DNA from: Clostridia bacterium | GTDB lineage: Bacteria > Bacillota > Clostridia > Christensenellales > CAG-138 | Assembly: GCA_017416425.1 (NCBI GenBank) | Contig: JAFQCL010000017.1 | Location: forward strand, 1 to 36,392 | Direction of reading: 5' to 3' | DNA length: 36,392 bases | In this document: one piece after another, positions 25,369 through 36,392 of the stretch | How positions within the stretch are numbered: the first letter of the stretch is position 1 | How the letters are laid out: each line of letters starts with the position of its first letter | The notes under the pieces: model-generated | Seen by the model: only the letters and a program-made list of their open reading frames with translations | The model's database searches: none | What the model was told of the DNA's origin: nothing | Made by a program: the position numbers and the translations under genes

Positions 25369-25744
25369 TCGTGTTGTTATCCCCTGAAATGTCAAATTGG
25401 AATATGATATCATCCGGAAGAACATACCCAAATCGCTCCCTTGCAAGTTGTAGCATGTATTCATGGCTTTTTGAGTATTCTACCATGGATTCAAGCATCT
25501 GCTCACGGCGCAAAAGAGACTCATTTTCCTCAAGCTTTGCCTCATATATCTCGTTGTTTGCGTTGATCGTATCAAACATATCGGAAAGAGTGGATACAGC
25601 AATGCCAAAGCCTATAGCGACACATGCGATACATGCTATTACGATAAGCTTTTTTAAAAACGGCTGTTCAGATAAGAACTCTTTAAAAGAGCGCTTTTTT
25701 TGGGGGCTTTCGGCTATAGGTTTGTCAGTATCGGGTTGGTTCAT
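25361..25744 (-). CDS. FtsB/DivIC-family septum formation initiator
   Basis: A 127-residue bitopic membrane protein. A basic cytoplasmic N-terminus of about 32 residues is followed by one membrane helix (about 33-52), a coiled coil (about 55-95, INANNEIYEAKLEENESLLRR in part) and the family-typical end LARERFGYVLPDDIIFQF. FtsB/DivIC proteins form a complex with FtsL and FtsQ/DivIB at the division site and help trigger septal wall synthesis. GAGG lies 10 bases before the start. It is the first gene of a pair with the phosphatase, with overlapping stop and start. Confidence 0.85.
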   Translation of the reverse strand: MNQPDTDKPIAESPQKKRSFKEFLSEQPFLKKLIVIACIACVAIGFGIAVSTLSDMFDTINANNEIYEAKLEENESLLRREQMLESMVEYSKSHEYMLQLARERFGYVLPDDIIFQFDISGDNNTNG

Positions 25745-25775
25745 ATTGTTAATGCCTCATTTTATCTTTCCTTTA

Positions 25776-25805
25776 AGTATATACCAACTAAAGATAGATA
25801 TACAA
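25776..25805 (-). promoter_or_regulatory. Promoter of the FtsB-like/Ppx unit
   Basis: On the minus strand, TTGTAT (25805-25800), an 18-base spacer and TATACT (25781-25776), 31 bases before the FtsB-like ATG. Confidence 0.5.
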
Positions 25806-25922
25806 GTGTTTTTTAACATTAAAATAAAGTTTTATTTTGTGGATAATTGTATCAACAGTAGCTCTGTAAAAGGAGTAAAAGCGATTAAAAGAAAAATACA
25901 AAGCAGTAAAAATATATTTTTA

Positions 25923-25951
25923 TTGATGGCAGGAATAGGGGATTGTATGTA
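25923..25951 (+). promoter_or_regulatory. Weak candidate promoter of the oxaloacetate decarboxylase operon
   Basis: TTGATG (25923-25928), a 17-base spacer and TATGTA (25946-25951), about 70 bases before the first gene. Match to consensus is only partial. Confidence 0.25.
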
Positions 25952-26022
25952 GAAAGAGTAAATTGGGTAAGAATGAACATTTAGTTCTGTCCAATGCATT
26001 ATTGTGAAGAGGAGGGTATTCA

Positions 26023-26376
26023 ATGGGTATTTTATCAATGCTTAGCAGTCTTGTGGCGGCTTCGTCTGCGAGCACGGCCAACGAGAATCCGATTATCGTA
26101 TTCTTATTGGGCGTTGGCACTGTTTTTGCCTGCCTTATTGCTATAATATTCATAATATGGGCAATGGGTCGTTTATTTAGGAGCAAAAGGGTCGAGACCC
26201 GCTCCGCTTCAAATGAGCGAGAGGTCGTGAAGCAGAGCTTTGTAGTAAACGAAAAGGATAGTCTGCTCGACACGCCTGAAAGGCAGCAGGTCGTTGCGGC
26301 TGTTTCAGCGGCTGTAGCCGAGTATATGGGTGAAGATGTTTCCGGTATTCGCATACGCTCTATAAAGCGTATATAA
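26023..26376 (+). CDS. oadG: Sodium-pump decarboxylase gamma subunit (OadG-like)
   Basis: A 117-residue protein with one N-terminal membrane helix (about 24-48, ending in GRLFRSKR) and a polar tail, the layout of OadG, which anchors the decarboxylase complex and holds alpha and beta subunits together. The C-terminal half (PERQQVVAAVSAAVAEYMGEDVSGIRIRSIKRI split over 84-117) has the VAAVSAAVAEYMG pattern common to clostridial gamma subunits. GAGGAGGG lies 7 bases before the ATG. It heads a tight four-gene operon with the biotin carrier, beta and alpha subunits. Confidence 0.82.
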   Translation: MGILSMLSSLVAASSASTANENPIIVFLLGVGTVFACLIAIIFIIWAMGRLFRSKRVETRSASNEREVVKQSFVVNEKDSLLDTPERQQVVAAVSAAVAEYMGEDVSGIRIRSIKRI

Positions 26377-26419
26377 TTGCCGGTATTTTTATTGAGAATT
26401 GTTTTGGAGGACAAAAACG

Positions 26420-26803
26420 ATGCGTAAATTTATTGTTAATGTAAACGGAAACAGATATGAAATCGAGGTAGAGGAAGTATCGGCAGAGGAAGCTAAAAAG
26501 GCTGCGCCGGCAAGACCTGCTGCAAACGCTCCCGCCCCCGCCCCTGCTCCCGTTCCCGCCGCTCCCGTAGTTTCGGCACCACCCGCAGGCGGCGTTAAGG
26601 TCGAAGCTCCCATGCCCGGCAACATACTTGACGTTAAAGTAAAGGTCGGCGACAGGGTAAAGGAAGGCGATATCATAGTAATACTTGAAGCTATGAAGAT
26701 GGAGAATGAAATACTGGCTCCCTGCGGCGGAACCATTGCGGATGTCCGCGTGCAGAAGGGCTCGAGCGTGGATTCGGGCGCTCTGATCGCTGTGATTTCA
26801 TAA
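26420..26803 (+). CDS. Biotin carboxyl carrier protein of the decarboxylase
   Basis: A 127-residue biotinyl carrier. The N-terminal 25 residues (MRKFIVNVNGNRYEIEVEEV) are followed by an Ala/Pro-rich flexible linker (about 29-57) and a biotinyl domain whose EAMKMEN motif places biotin on Lys93. The carboxyl group from oxaloacetate is passed to biotin on this protein by the alpha subunit and released at the membrane beta subunit. The frame is open from 26399, but ATG 26420 has GGAGG 9 bases upstream. It lies 15 bases before oadB. Such separate carriers (GcdC/MmdC-like) replace the C-terminal biotin domain that many OadA proteins carry. Confidence 0.92.
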   Translation: MRKFIVNVNGNRYEIEVEEVSAEEAKKAAPARPAANAPAPAPAPVPAAPVVSAPPAGGVKVEAPMPGNILDVKVKVGDRVKEGDIIVILEAMKMENEILAPCGGTIADVRVQKGSSVDSGALIAVIS

Positions 26804-26818
26804 AACAGGTGGATCGAT

Positions 26819-27967
26819 ATGGGGGCACTTGGCGAATTTTTAAGTACGAGCGGATTCTCGCTTATAAACGACAACCTCTTAAACCTTGTAATGATAGGTT
26901 TAGCATGTCTTTTGCTATACCTTGCGATAGGAAAGAAATTTGAACCCAATCTTTTATTGCCGATAGCTTTTGGCATGCTGCTTGCCAACCTTCCCGGCAC
27001 CGGTCTTACCGATCCGCCCAGCGATGCGAACAACAATGTAGGAGGCCTTCTTTACTACCTTGATTTCGGCGTTAAATACGGCATATATCCCTCATTGATA
27101 TTCCTTGGGATAGGTGCGATGACCGACTTTACACCCCTTATCGCAAACCCAAAGAGCCTTATGATGGGTGCAGGTGCGCAGCTTGGCATATTTACAGCGT
27201 TTTTTATCGCTCTGGCTTTTGGCTTTAAACCCGAGGAAGCCGCAGCAATAGGTATAATCGGCGGCGCCGATGGTCCTACCACTATATTTGTAACAACAAG
27301 GCTTGCGCCTGATCTCTTATCCTCCATTACTGTGGCGGCATACTCATATATGGCGCTCGTGCCCTTTATACAGCCGCCCATTATGAAGCTTCTTACCACA
27401 AAAAAGGAGCGCAAGATAGAGATGAAGCAGCTTCGTACCGTAACGCGCACGGAGCGTATCATATTCCCGATCGCGGTTACAATATTTGTAATATTGCTGC
27501 TTCCTTCCGCAGCATCGCTGGTCGGTATGATAATGCTGGGCAATCTGCTTCGTGAGAGCGGCGTTGTAGACAGACTTTCAAAGACTGCTGCAAATGAGCT
27601 TATAAATATCGTGACCATATTCTTGGGAGTGTGTGTTGGCGCTAAGGCAACAGCTGCAAGCTTTATCACTTGGGAGACCGCTAAGATATTCGCTCTTGGA
27701 GTTTTTGCATTTGCTTGTGGCACAGCAGGTGGTGTGCTTATCGCAAAGATAATGAATCTTTTCCTGCCGGAGGGCAGAAAAATCAATCCCCTTATCGGCT
27801 CTGCAGGTGTTTCGGCGGTTCCCATGGCGGCTCGTGTATCGCAGGTGGTGGGTCAGAAGGAAAACCCGAGCAATTTCCTGCTCATGCACGCAATGGGACC
27901 CAATGTCGCGGGCGTTATAGGCTCGGCAGTGGCGGCGGGCGTTTTCCTTGCTATTTTTGGAGCGTAA
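26819..27967 (+). CDS. oadB: Oxaloacetate decarboxylase beta subunit, sodium pump
   Basis: A 382-residue polytopic membrane protein, the subunit that decarboxylates carboxybiotin and exports sodium ions. Family motifs are clear: [52 protein letters not shown] with its conserved Asp, [14 protein letters not shown], and a C-terminal [20 protein letters not shown]. About nine hydrophobic segments are present. It starts at ATG 26819 with AGGTGG 6 bases upstream. Identical subunits serve methylmalonyl-CoA and glutaconyl-CoA decarboxylases, so the substrate is set by the alpha subunit that follows. Confidence 0.95.
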   Translation: MGALGEFLSTSGFSLINDNLLNLVMIGLACLLLYLAIGKKFEPNLLLPIAFGMLLANLPGTGLTDPPSDANNNVGGLLYYLDFGVKYGIYPSLIFLGIGAMTDFTPLIANPKSLMMGAGAQLGIFTAFFIALAFGFKPEEAAAIGIIGGADGPTTIFVTTRLAPDLLSSITVAAYSYMALVPFIQPPIMKLLTTKKERKIEMKQLRTVTRTERIIFPIAVTIFVILLLPSAASLVGMIMLGNLLRESGVVDRLSKTAANELINIVTIFLGVCVGAKATAASFITWETAKIFALGVFAFACGTAGGVLIAKIMNLFLPEGRKINPLIGSAGVSAVPMAARVSQVVGQKENPSNFLLMHAMGPNVAGVIGSAVAAGVFLAIFGA

Positions 27968-28002
27968 CCGTCAGAATAAAGCTTTAGAAAGGATGGCTTA
28001 AT

Positions 28003-29391
28003 ATGAGCAAATTATTTATAACCGATACAATTTTACGAGATGCTCACCAGTCGCAGGCGGCAACGCGCATGCGTATTGAAGAGATGCTGCCCATATGTGA
28101 GCTTCTTGATTCGATAGGATACTGGTCGCTTGAGTGCTGGGGCGGAGCTACTTTTGATAGCTGTCTGCGTTTTCTCAATGAAGACCCATGGGAAAGGCTT
28201 CGTCTTTTGAGGAAGGCTCTTCCCAATACGAAGCTTCAGATGCTCTTTCGCGGTCAAAACATACTTGGCTATAAGCACTATGCAGATGATATCGTTGAAA
28301 AATTTGTGGCAAAGTCCATTGATAATGGTATAGACATAATCAGGATATTTGACGCGCTGAACGATGTCAGAAATCTCGAGGCTTCAATTCGCTTTGCAAA
28401 GAAGTATGGCGGTCAAGTCGAGGCAGCGCTTAGCTATACCGTAAGCCCTGTGCATAATGAGGATTATTTTGTAAAGCTGGCTAAGCAGCTCGTGCAGATG
28501 GGTGCGGATACCATTTGTATAAAGGACATGGCAAATCTATTGCTGCCCTATGACGCATATTCTTTAGTAAAGCGCCTAAAAAGTGAGGTCAAGGTGCCGA
28601 TACACCTGCATACGCATAACACTGCCGGTACGGGTGATATGACTCTGCTTATGGCAGCGCAGGCAGGCGTTGATATAGTTGACACCGCGCTGTCCGCGCT
28701 TGGCAATGGCACCTCTCAGCCGGCAACAGAGCCTTTGGTCGCAAGTCTTAAGGGTACCGAACGTGATACAGGGCTTGATATCGAAAAGCTCGCGGCGGCT
28801 TCTAAGTATTTTGCTAAAATTTCCGCAAGGCTTCGTGATGAGGGCTTCCTTTCCGAAAAATCGCTAAAGGTCGATACCAATATACTCATGTACCAGGTTC
28901 CCGGCGGAATGCTTTCTAATCTTGTGTCGCAGCTTAGGCAGGCTAATGCTGAGGATAAGTATTACGAGGTCTTGGAGGAGATACCGAGGGTGCGTAAGGA
29001 CTTCGGCTATCCGCCTCTTGTAACTCCTACAAGTCAGATCGTAGGTACGCAGGCTGTATTCAATGTGCTTATGGGACGCTATAAGACATTTCCCAAAGAA
29101 TCCAAGGCGGTGCTTGCGGGAGAATACGGAAAGCTTCCGGGTGAGGTGAACGAATCGGTCAGAAGGCAGGCTATTGGTGATAAAAAAGTTGTTACCTGCC
29201 GTCCTGCGGATCTTTTGGAACCCGAGTTTGAACGTTGTGCGGTCGAAATAGGAGAGCTTGCGCGCTGTGATGAAGATGTTCTTTCATATGCGCTGTTCCC
29301 CCAGGTTGCAACGAAATTTTTTGAAAATCGCATAAAGGCTGAGAATCCGGATAGACCGCGTGAGCTGTTTGTGGATGACCTTACAATGTGA
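28003..29391 (+). CDS. oadA: Oxaloacetate decarboxylase alpha subunit (carboxyltransferase)
   Basis: A 462-residue HMGL-like carboxyltransferase. The N-terminal TIM barrel starts TDTILRDAHQSQAATRM and contains the metal and substrate sites: the Asp after ITDTILR, Lys in CIKDMANLL, and HLHTHNTAGTGD with two His. The conserved barrel C-terminal domain (PYC_OADA) follows to the end. There is no biotin domain, which is supplied by the carrier at 26420-26803. It moves CO2 from oxaloacetate to biotin, giving pyruvate. The HMGL fold, unlike the crotonase fold of methylmalonyl-CoA decarboxylase alpha, supports oxaloacetate as substrate; transcarboxylase 5S subunits are close relatives. It ends the operon, before a terminator. 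Confidence 0.92.
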   Translation: MSKLFITDTILRDAHQSQAATRMRIEEMLPICELLDSIGYWSLECWGGATFDSCLRFLNEDPWERLRLLRKALPNTKLQMLFRGQNILGYKHYADDIVEKFVAKSIDNGIDIIRIFDALNDVRNLEASIRFAKKYGGQVEAALSYTVSPVHNEDYFVKLAKQLVQMGADTICIKDMANLLLPYDAYSLVKRLKSEVKVPIHLHTHNTAGTGDMTLLMAAQAGVDIVDTALSALGNGTSQPATEPLVASLKGTERDTGLDIEKLAAASKYFAKISARLRDEGFLSEKSLKVDTNILMYQVPGGMLSNLVSQLRQANAEDKYYEVLEEIPRVRKDFGYPPLVTPTSQIVGTQAVFNVLMGRYKTFPKESKAVLAGEYGKLPGEVNESVRRQAIGDKKVVTCRPADLLEPEFERCAVEIGELARCDEDVLSYALFPQVATKFFENRIKAENPDRPRELFVDDLTM

Positions 29392-29447
29392 TTTATACTA
29401 AGTTAATATGGTAAGAGCAGGGTCATTGGACGGTGCTCGTAAAATAG

Positions 29448-29492
29448 TTAAATCTCTGCGTGATTTATTCATACGGAGATTTAATTTTTTTT
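29448..29492 (+). terminator. Terminator of the oxaloacetate decarboxylase operon
   Basis: TTAAATCTC (29448-29456) pairs with GAGATTTAA (29476-29484), followed by eight T (29485-29492). Confidence 0.75.
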
Positions 29493-29619
29493 GGGATAGC
29501 CGCTAAGCGCCGCAAGGGGGGGAAAACCTTGTATGGAAAAACAGCCTTTACATTCGTATATCCGGGCTTTCTAGCTTGCGTAGCACACATACGATGATTG
29601 CTCTTGTATAGAAGTGCGC

Positions 29620-29637
29620 ACAATTGTACACAATTGT
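29620..29637 (+). promoter_or_regulatory. Two ACAATTGT palindromes, possible operator
   Basis: ACAATTGT occurs at 29620-29627 and 29630-29637, exactly 10 bp apart, about one helical turn. The pair lies 13 bases upstream of the -35 box of the ABC exporter promoter. A regulator site is possible; none is identified. Confidence 0.3.
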
Positions 29638-29649
29638 AGATTACTGCAA

Positions 29650-29678
29650 TTGCTTTACTAATATTTATATGATAAAAT
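29650..29678 (+). promoter_or_regulatory. Candidate promoter of the leader peptide and ABC exporter
   Basis: TTGCTT (29650-29655), a 17-base spacer and TAAAAT (29673-29678). The transcript would start near 29685, just before the leader ribosome binding site AGGTGA. Confidence 0.4.
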
Positions 29679-29701
29679 AAAAAAAAGACGAGGTGACAGG
29701 T

Positions 29702-29728
29702 ATGGCAAAACGTAGAAATTCCTTCTAA
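29702..29728 (+). CDS. 8-residue leader peptide MAKRRNSF
   Basis: ATG 29702 to TAA 29728 encodes MAKRRNSF. A GAGGTGA ribosome binding site (29690-29696) lies 5 bases before the ATG and is a long match to the anti-Shine-Dalgarno. Its last codons and stop overlap the first arm (29719-29727) of a set of alternative hairpins that can hide or expose the start of the ABC exporter. Small size means the coding call rests on this arrangement. Confidence 0.5.
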   Translation: MAKRRNSF

Positions 29729-29785
29729 ACGATAGAAGGAAAATATTTTAATCCTTCTATCGCTAAAGAAGCATAGGAGGTTAAC
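29719..29785 (+). promoter_or_regulatory. Translational attenuator with mutually exclusive hairpins
   Basis: Arm A, TTCCTTCTA (29719-29727), pairs perfectly with B, TAGAAGGAA (29733-29741). The longer B, CGATAGAAGGA (29730-29740), pairs perfectly with C, TCCTTCTATCG (29752-29762). The core of C, CCTTCTAT (29753-29760), can instead pair over 8 positions (one G-U) with ATAGGAGG (29773-29780), which contains the ribosome binding site of the ABC exporter. With A-B formed, C is free to hide that site. A ribosome stalled on the leader covers A, lets B-C form and frees it. This is the logic of erm-type leaders. Confidence 0.6.
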
Positions 29786-31384
29786 ATGAAAAAATATCAA
29801 GAAAGTAATCGCCGCTATTTTGTAGGGGCGTTGGTTAGTATACTCATCGGTACGATTTTTACTGTAGTTCTCCAGTTCTTCAAAGGAGATGTTCTGGATT
29901 ACGCTGCTGCTGGTGAAGCTCAAAAGACAATTTATTACGCAGTTTTGCTTGCTGGCTTCATCATTTGTGAGTGTTTGTTCTATTTCCTTTATGATCGCCT
30001 CAGTGCTAAATTTGTGGTAGGTTGTACAAAAGAATTAAAGCATGATGTTTTTGCGAGCATTATAAAGCGCAGCTATGTTGCGTACAAAGAACATCCACAG
30101 GGCGAGTATATTGCGAAGTATACAAATGAAGCTGATACGATTAAAGAGCGTCTTTTTCGTATGCTCCCAATTTTTTGGGAAATACTTTTCAAAATTATTT
30201 TTGTGAGTGTTGCGCTGTTCTTTCTCGATTGGCGCATTGCAATCATCACCATTGCGCTGCTGACAACACCGCTTTACATTCCCAAGCTGATTGAGAAAAG
30301 GTTGCAAAATGCGCAGGCTGCATATATTGGGGCAGTTGAGGAAAACTTGGCAAAAATCAACGATTGGCTTTCCGGATTCGAGATCATAAAAAACTATTCC
30401 ATTGAGCAAAAAATCATGGGGAGATTTAAAACCGTTAATGATAACACCATGGAAAAGCTTCTTAAAGACACGCAGCTTGGAAATGTTTCGGGGCTTATTA
30501 CCACGCTGATTTCTTATTGCTCCTACTTTGTAGTCCTGGTGTGTGCGGCATGGTTTGTTCTAAAGGGCGATTTCTCTGCCGGAGACTTTTTCGTTGCTAT
30601 TGGCATGATTGATCAGCTTTCCTACCCTCTGATTTCGCTCGCCGGAATTACTCGGCAGCTTATTGCGATCAAGCCCGCTTGCGCGGCAATGAAGGAATTT
30701 CTGAATGTTCCGGAAACAGCCAAGAGAGCAAGCAATGTCAAAAATCTGAGCTGTGATATTCGCTTCAAGGATGTATCTTTTTCCTATGATGGTCAGCGTT
30801 CTGTTCTGAATGGATTTGACTTGACGATTTGCAAAGGGAAAAGGTATTTACTGAAAGGTCCCAGCGGATGTGGAAAGACAACCGCAATCAATTTGCTTCT
30901 GAAGTATTATGATGTGGCCGATGGTTGTATCGAAATCGATGGTACGACCTTGGATCAGATTGGCAGTACTTACAGCCTTATGACGGTTGTGCGACAGGAA
31001 GCAACCTTGTTCCACGACACATTGAGAAACAATCTGACGATGTATCAAGAAGTTTCGGACAGCAAACTGTTTGAAGTGCTGCAAAGTGTTGGGCTTGACA
31101 GATATGCTAATACACAAGCATTGGACGGCATAATTACAGAAAGCGGATCAAACTTCTCCGGTGGTGAGAAGAAGCGGATTTGTCTTGCACGAGCATTGCT
31201 GAGAGATACCGATGTGCTGATCCTTGATGAGCCATTGGCAAACTTGGACACTGCAACAGCAGAGCGCATCGAAGATCTCCTGCTGTCGATTAAAAATAAG
31301 ACTATTTTGGTTGTATCACATCAGTTCACCGACGAAAAGCTATGTTACTTTGATCAAGTAGTTGATTTCGTAGTGGCAAAATAA
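29786..31384 (+). CDS. ABC exporter, fused membrane and ATPase domains
   Basis: A 532-residue half-transporter of the type I exporter (ABCB) class. Membrane domain about 1-300 has six predicted helices. The ATPase domain (about 325-532) has Walker A GPSGCGKTT, Q-loop region VVRQEATLFHDTLRNNL, signature FSGGEKKR, Walker B VLILDEPLANLD and the switch His in VVSHQ. The TMD is typical of peptide, lipid or drug exporters; substrate unknown. It starts at ATG 29786 with AGGAGG 5 bases upstream, a site that can be hidden in a hairpin. Ile codons are mostly ATT/ATC, whereas neighbours such as oadB use mainly ATA, suggesting acquisition. It is a single gene flanked by terminators. A leader-controlled ABC exporter would fit inducible antibiotic or peptide resistance. 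Confidence 0.88.
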   Translation: MKKYQESNRRYFVGALVSILIGTIFTVVLQFFKGDVLDYAAAGEAQKTIYYAVLLAGFIICECLFYFLYDRLSAKFVVGCTKELKHDVFASIIKRSYVAYKEHPQGEYIAKYTNEADTIKERLFRMLPIFWEILFKIIFVSVALFFLDWRIAIITIALLTTPLYIPKLIEKRLQNAQAAYIGAVEENLAKINDWLSGFEIIKNYSIEQKIMGRFKTVNDNTMEKLLKDTQLGNVSGLITTLISYCSYFVVLVCAAWFVLKGDFSAGDFFVAIGMIDQLSYPLISLAGITRQLIAIKPACAAMKEFLNVPETAKRASNVKNLSCDIRFKDVSFSYDGQRSVLNGFDLTICKGKRYLLKGPSGCGKTTAINLLLKYYDVADGCIEIDGTTLDQIGSTYSLMTVVRQEATLFHDTLRNNLTMYQEVSDSKLFEVLQSVGLDRYANTQALDGIITESGSNFSGGEKKRICLARALLRDTDVLILDEPLANLDTATAERIEDLLLSIKNKTILVVSHQFTDEKLCYFDQVVDFVVAK

Positions 31385-31391
31385 TAAAAAG

Positions 31392-31426
31392 CTGCCCTGG
31401 GAGAAATTCCGGGGCAGTACTGTTTT
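31392..31426 (+). terminator. Terminator after the ABC exporter
   Basis: CTGCCCTGG (31392-31400) pairs with CCGGGGCAG (31409-31417) with one wobble, followed by TACTGTTTT. Confidence 0.75.
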
Positions 31427-31513
31427 AAGAACACCCCAATTGCCCTGTTTTTTGTAAAAATGGATAAGAAACATTATATTTTTGAAGTTTCGCTCATAAA
31501 GCCGCACAAATTA

Positions 31514-31542
31514 TTGACAGGCTTGTTCTAAGGCAATATAAT
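31514..31542 (+). promoter_or_regulatory. Consensus promoter of nifJ
   Basis: TTGACA (31514-31519), a 17-base spacer and TATAAT (31537-31542): a perfect sigma-A promoter, about 60 bases before the ATG, as expected for a highly expressed central enzyme. Confidence 0.9.
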
Positions 31543-31590
31543 GCAGATGGATTATTGTGCCGTATAAATGGCGCATATCAAACATTGTAG

Positions 31591-35136
<3,546 letters not shown>

Positions 35137-35157
35137 TAGCTAAAGTCTAAAAAATTT

Positions 35158-35187
35158 ACCGGTGGGGGTGACCTCACCGGTTTTTTT
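35158..35187 (+). terminator. Terminator after nifJ
   Basis: ACCGGTGGGG (35158-35167) pairs with CCTCACCGGT (35172-35181) with one mismatch or wobble, followed by a run of T to 35187. Confidence 0.85.
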
Positions 35188-35190
35188 ACT

Positions 35191-35219
35191 AAATAAAAAC
35201 GGCCGGTATTAGACCGTTT
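35191..35219 (-). terminator. Terminator after hemW
   Basis: On the minus strand, AAACGG (35219-35214) pairs with CCGTTT (35202-35197), followed by a T-rich tail (35198-35191). It lies 12 bases beyond the hemW stop. Confidence 0.55.
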
Positions 35220-35231
35220 AAAATGCTCAAT

Positions 35232-36368
35232 CTAAAGCAGCTCGCATATGACGCTGTTTAAAATATCAAATCCGCGCGACGTGGCATATATATGGCCGTG
35301 ATCTATGGTAAGAAGCTTCTTTTCTATAAGAGTCGCAAGCTTAAAACCGTATGCCTCCATGGGAGATATCGCAAATCTTTTAGTAAACTCTTTAATATCA
35401 ACGCCACATACAAGCCTAAGACCAAGCATCATGCACTCAAACATCTCCTCATTTTTTTCAATGGCGCTTTCCTCGATTATGGGGCGGATACCCTTTTTTA
35501 TAAGCGACATATAGTCATCGATATTTGTGGTGTTGCATGATCTTAGCCAACCGCCCTTTTTTAACGCGGAATGTGCGGCGACACCCACTCCAAGATACTC
35601 AAGATTATGCCAGTATGTGAGATTATGTACGCATTCAAATCCGGGCTTTGAAAAGTTTGAAACCTCATAGCGAGAAAATCCGGCACTATTTAGTACTTTT
35701 ATAGCTTCATCCTGCATGTTTGCGGTTATATCCTCATCCGGGAGCGTGAGCTTGCCGGCTTTATAGTCACGCCAAAGAGGTGTATTTTCCTCAAGTATGA
35801 GTGAATAGGCGGAGATATGCTTTATGGGAAGCGCCGATATATAGCGCACCGTATCTAAAAATGCGTCCATATCCTGCCCGGGCAGACCATACATTATGTC
35901 AACATTTATGTTTGAAAAACCCGCAGCAAGCGCAAAATTAAGCGCAGTTTCAAATTGCGCCCTGTTGTGTATGCGCCCAATTCCACAAAGAAGCCTGTCA
36001 TCCGCGCTTTGAAGCCCTATTGAGAGCCTGTTTATGCCGCACAGATGATAGCTTTTAAGCTTTTTCCTGGTGACAGATTCGGGATTGCACTCTATTGATA
36101 TTTCTGCATTTGATCTTACATTATAAAGCTTCATAGCTTTATCAAGCAGTCTATCTATGCCATCTATAAGGCTTGGAGTTCCGCCTCCTATATAGATGCT
36201 GCTTATTTCAAATGGAGCTTCTCTACCAAAAAGCTCGGCATAGAGTTCAAGCTCTTTTCCTACGGCATCAATATAGCTATCCATATGGGGTGAATTTTCA
36301 AACGAGACAAAATCGCAATAGGCGCATTTTTTTCTGCAAAAGGGTATATGAATGTAAAGTCCTCGCAT
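35232..36368 (-). CDS. hemW: Radical SAM heme chaperone HemW
   Basis: A 378-residue radical SAM protein of the HemN/HemW group. The iron-sulfur motif CRKKCAYCDF (CxxxCxxC plus the extra Cys-free aromatic end) lies at residues 11-20, after MRGLYIHIPF, the short start that marks HemW rather than true HemN. IYIGGGTPS is the SAM-binding GGGTP motif, and NVDIMYGLPGQ and SAYSLILEENTPL are standard. The C-terminal domain (about 300-378) is the HemW winged-helix region. HemW is a heme-binding chaperone and not a coproporphyrinogen oxidase. The ATG at 36368 lies 24 bases from the window edge, with AAAGG 10 bases upstream. In many Firmicutes the gene sits beside lepA or hrcA-dnaK, but what lies upstream here is outside the window. 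Confidence 0.92.
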   Translation of the reverse strand: MRGLYIHIPFCRKKCAYCDFVSFENSPHMDSYIDAVGKELELYAELFGREAPFEISSIYIGGGTPSLIDGIDRLLDKAMKLYNVRSNAEISIECNPESVTRKKLKSYHLCGINRLSIGLQSADDRLLCGIGRIHNRAQFETALNFALAAGFSNINVDIMYGLPGQDMDAFLDTVRYISALPIKHISAYSLILEENTPLWRDYKAGKLTLPDEDITANMQDEAIKVLNSAGFSRYEVSNFSKPGFECVHNLTYWHNLEYLGVGVAAHSALKKGGWLRSCNTTNIDDYMSLIKKGIRPIIEESAIEKNEEMFECMMLGLRLVCGVDIKEFTKRFAISPMEAYGFKLATLIEKKLLTIDHGHIYATSRGFDILNSVICELL

Positions 36369-36392
36369 GGATAAAGCCTTTCGTTATAAAAT

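Larger units (their letters stand above)
29392..29785 (+). other. Intergenic region between oadA and the ABC exporter
   Basis: It holds the oadA terminator (29448-29492), a stretch without recognisable content (29493-29610), tandem ACAATTGT palindromes (29620-29637), a promoter (29650-29678) and a leader peptide with alternative hairpins (29702-29785). Confidence 0.6.

Noticed and set aside
35232..36368. Annotation as coproporphyrinogen III oxidase HemN
   Set aside because: The short N-terminus beginning MRGLYIHIPF marks HemW, the heme chaperone.

Overview
The window looks like the chromosome of an anaerobic low-to-mid GC Gram-positive, most likely a gut- or rumen-type Clostridia member. Supporting signs are a SipW-type signal peptide of the TasA family, a CIRCE element in front of groESL, a BlaI/BlaR1 pair, a clostridial DUF951 gene, a sodium-pumping oxaloacetate decarboxylase operon, a one-chain pyruvate:ferredoxin oxidoreductase, and strong AGGAGG ribosome binding sites. 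The assignment is inference from gene content; no 16S or marker search was possible.

Layout. 1-950 (minus): the 5' part of a TasA/camelysin-like surface protein and a GLUG-like Gly-rich repeat ORF. 1172-1468: a STAS anti-sigma-factor antagonist. 1674-13139 (minus): a biosynthetic operon reading Sfp-type phosphopantetheinyl transferase, then a 2983-residue three-module NRPS (A-T-C-A-T-C-A-T-R), then a MATE exporter fused to an RsbW-like ATPase domain. 13337-13496: a possible small RNA. 13523-16278: a BlaI repressor with two TACA-N3-TGTA operators and a BlaR1-like M56 metalloprotease whose frame is cut by one TAG. 16643-18025: asnS. 18183-20422: mscS, a DUF951 gene, signal peptidase I and a second signal peptidase paralogue that has lost both catalytic residues. 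20465-20670: intergenic repeat. 20681-22191 (minus): dCMP deaminase and a geranylgeranyl-reductase-like flavoprotein. 22352-24377: CIRCE-groES-groEL. 24499-25744 (minus): FtsB/DivIC-like protein and Ppx/GppA phosphatase. 26023-29391: oxaloacetate decarboxylase gamma, biotin carrier, beta and alpha subunits. 29650-31384: an ABC exporter behind what looks like an erm-style leader-peptide translational attenuator. 31603-35136: nifJ. 35232-36368 (minus): hemW.

How it works together. The NRPS operon is self-contained: the transferase primes the three carrier domains, the NRPS builds the chain, the terminal reductase releases it as an aldehyde (or alcohol), and the MATE protein probably exports it. 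The first adenylation domain has Val where alpha-amino-acid-activating domains have Asp, so the predicted product is an N-acyl (or otherwise N-blocked) dipeptide aldehyde, a class known for protease inhibition. The oxaloacetate decarboxylase and pyruvate:ferredoxin oxidoreductase lie close together and would connect C4 acids, pyruvate, acetyl-CoA and a sodium gradient.

The most notable items are the NRPS with its atypical loading domain, the MATE-ATPase fusion beside a STAS gene, the mutually exclusive hairpins and 8-codon leader in front of the ABC exporter, the in-frame TAG in the BlaR1-like gene, the catalytically dead signal peptidase, and a six-cysteine cluster in the pyruvate:ferredoxin oxidoreductase. 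All similarity statements come from reading by eye.
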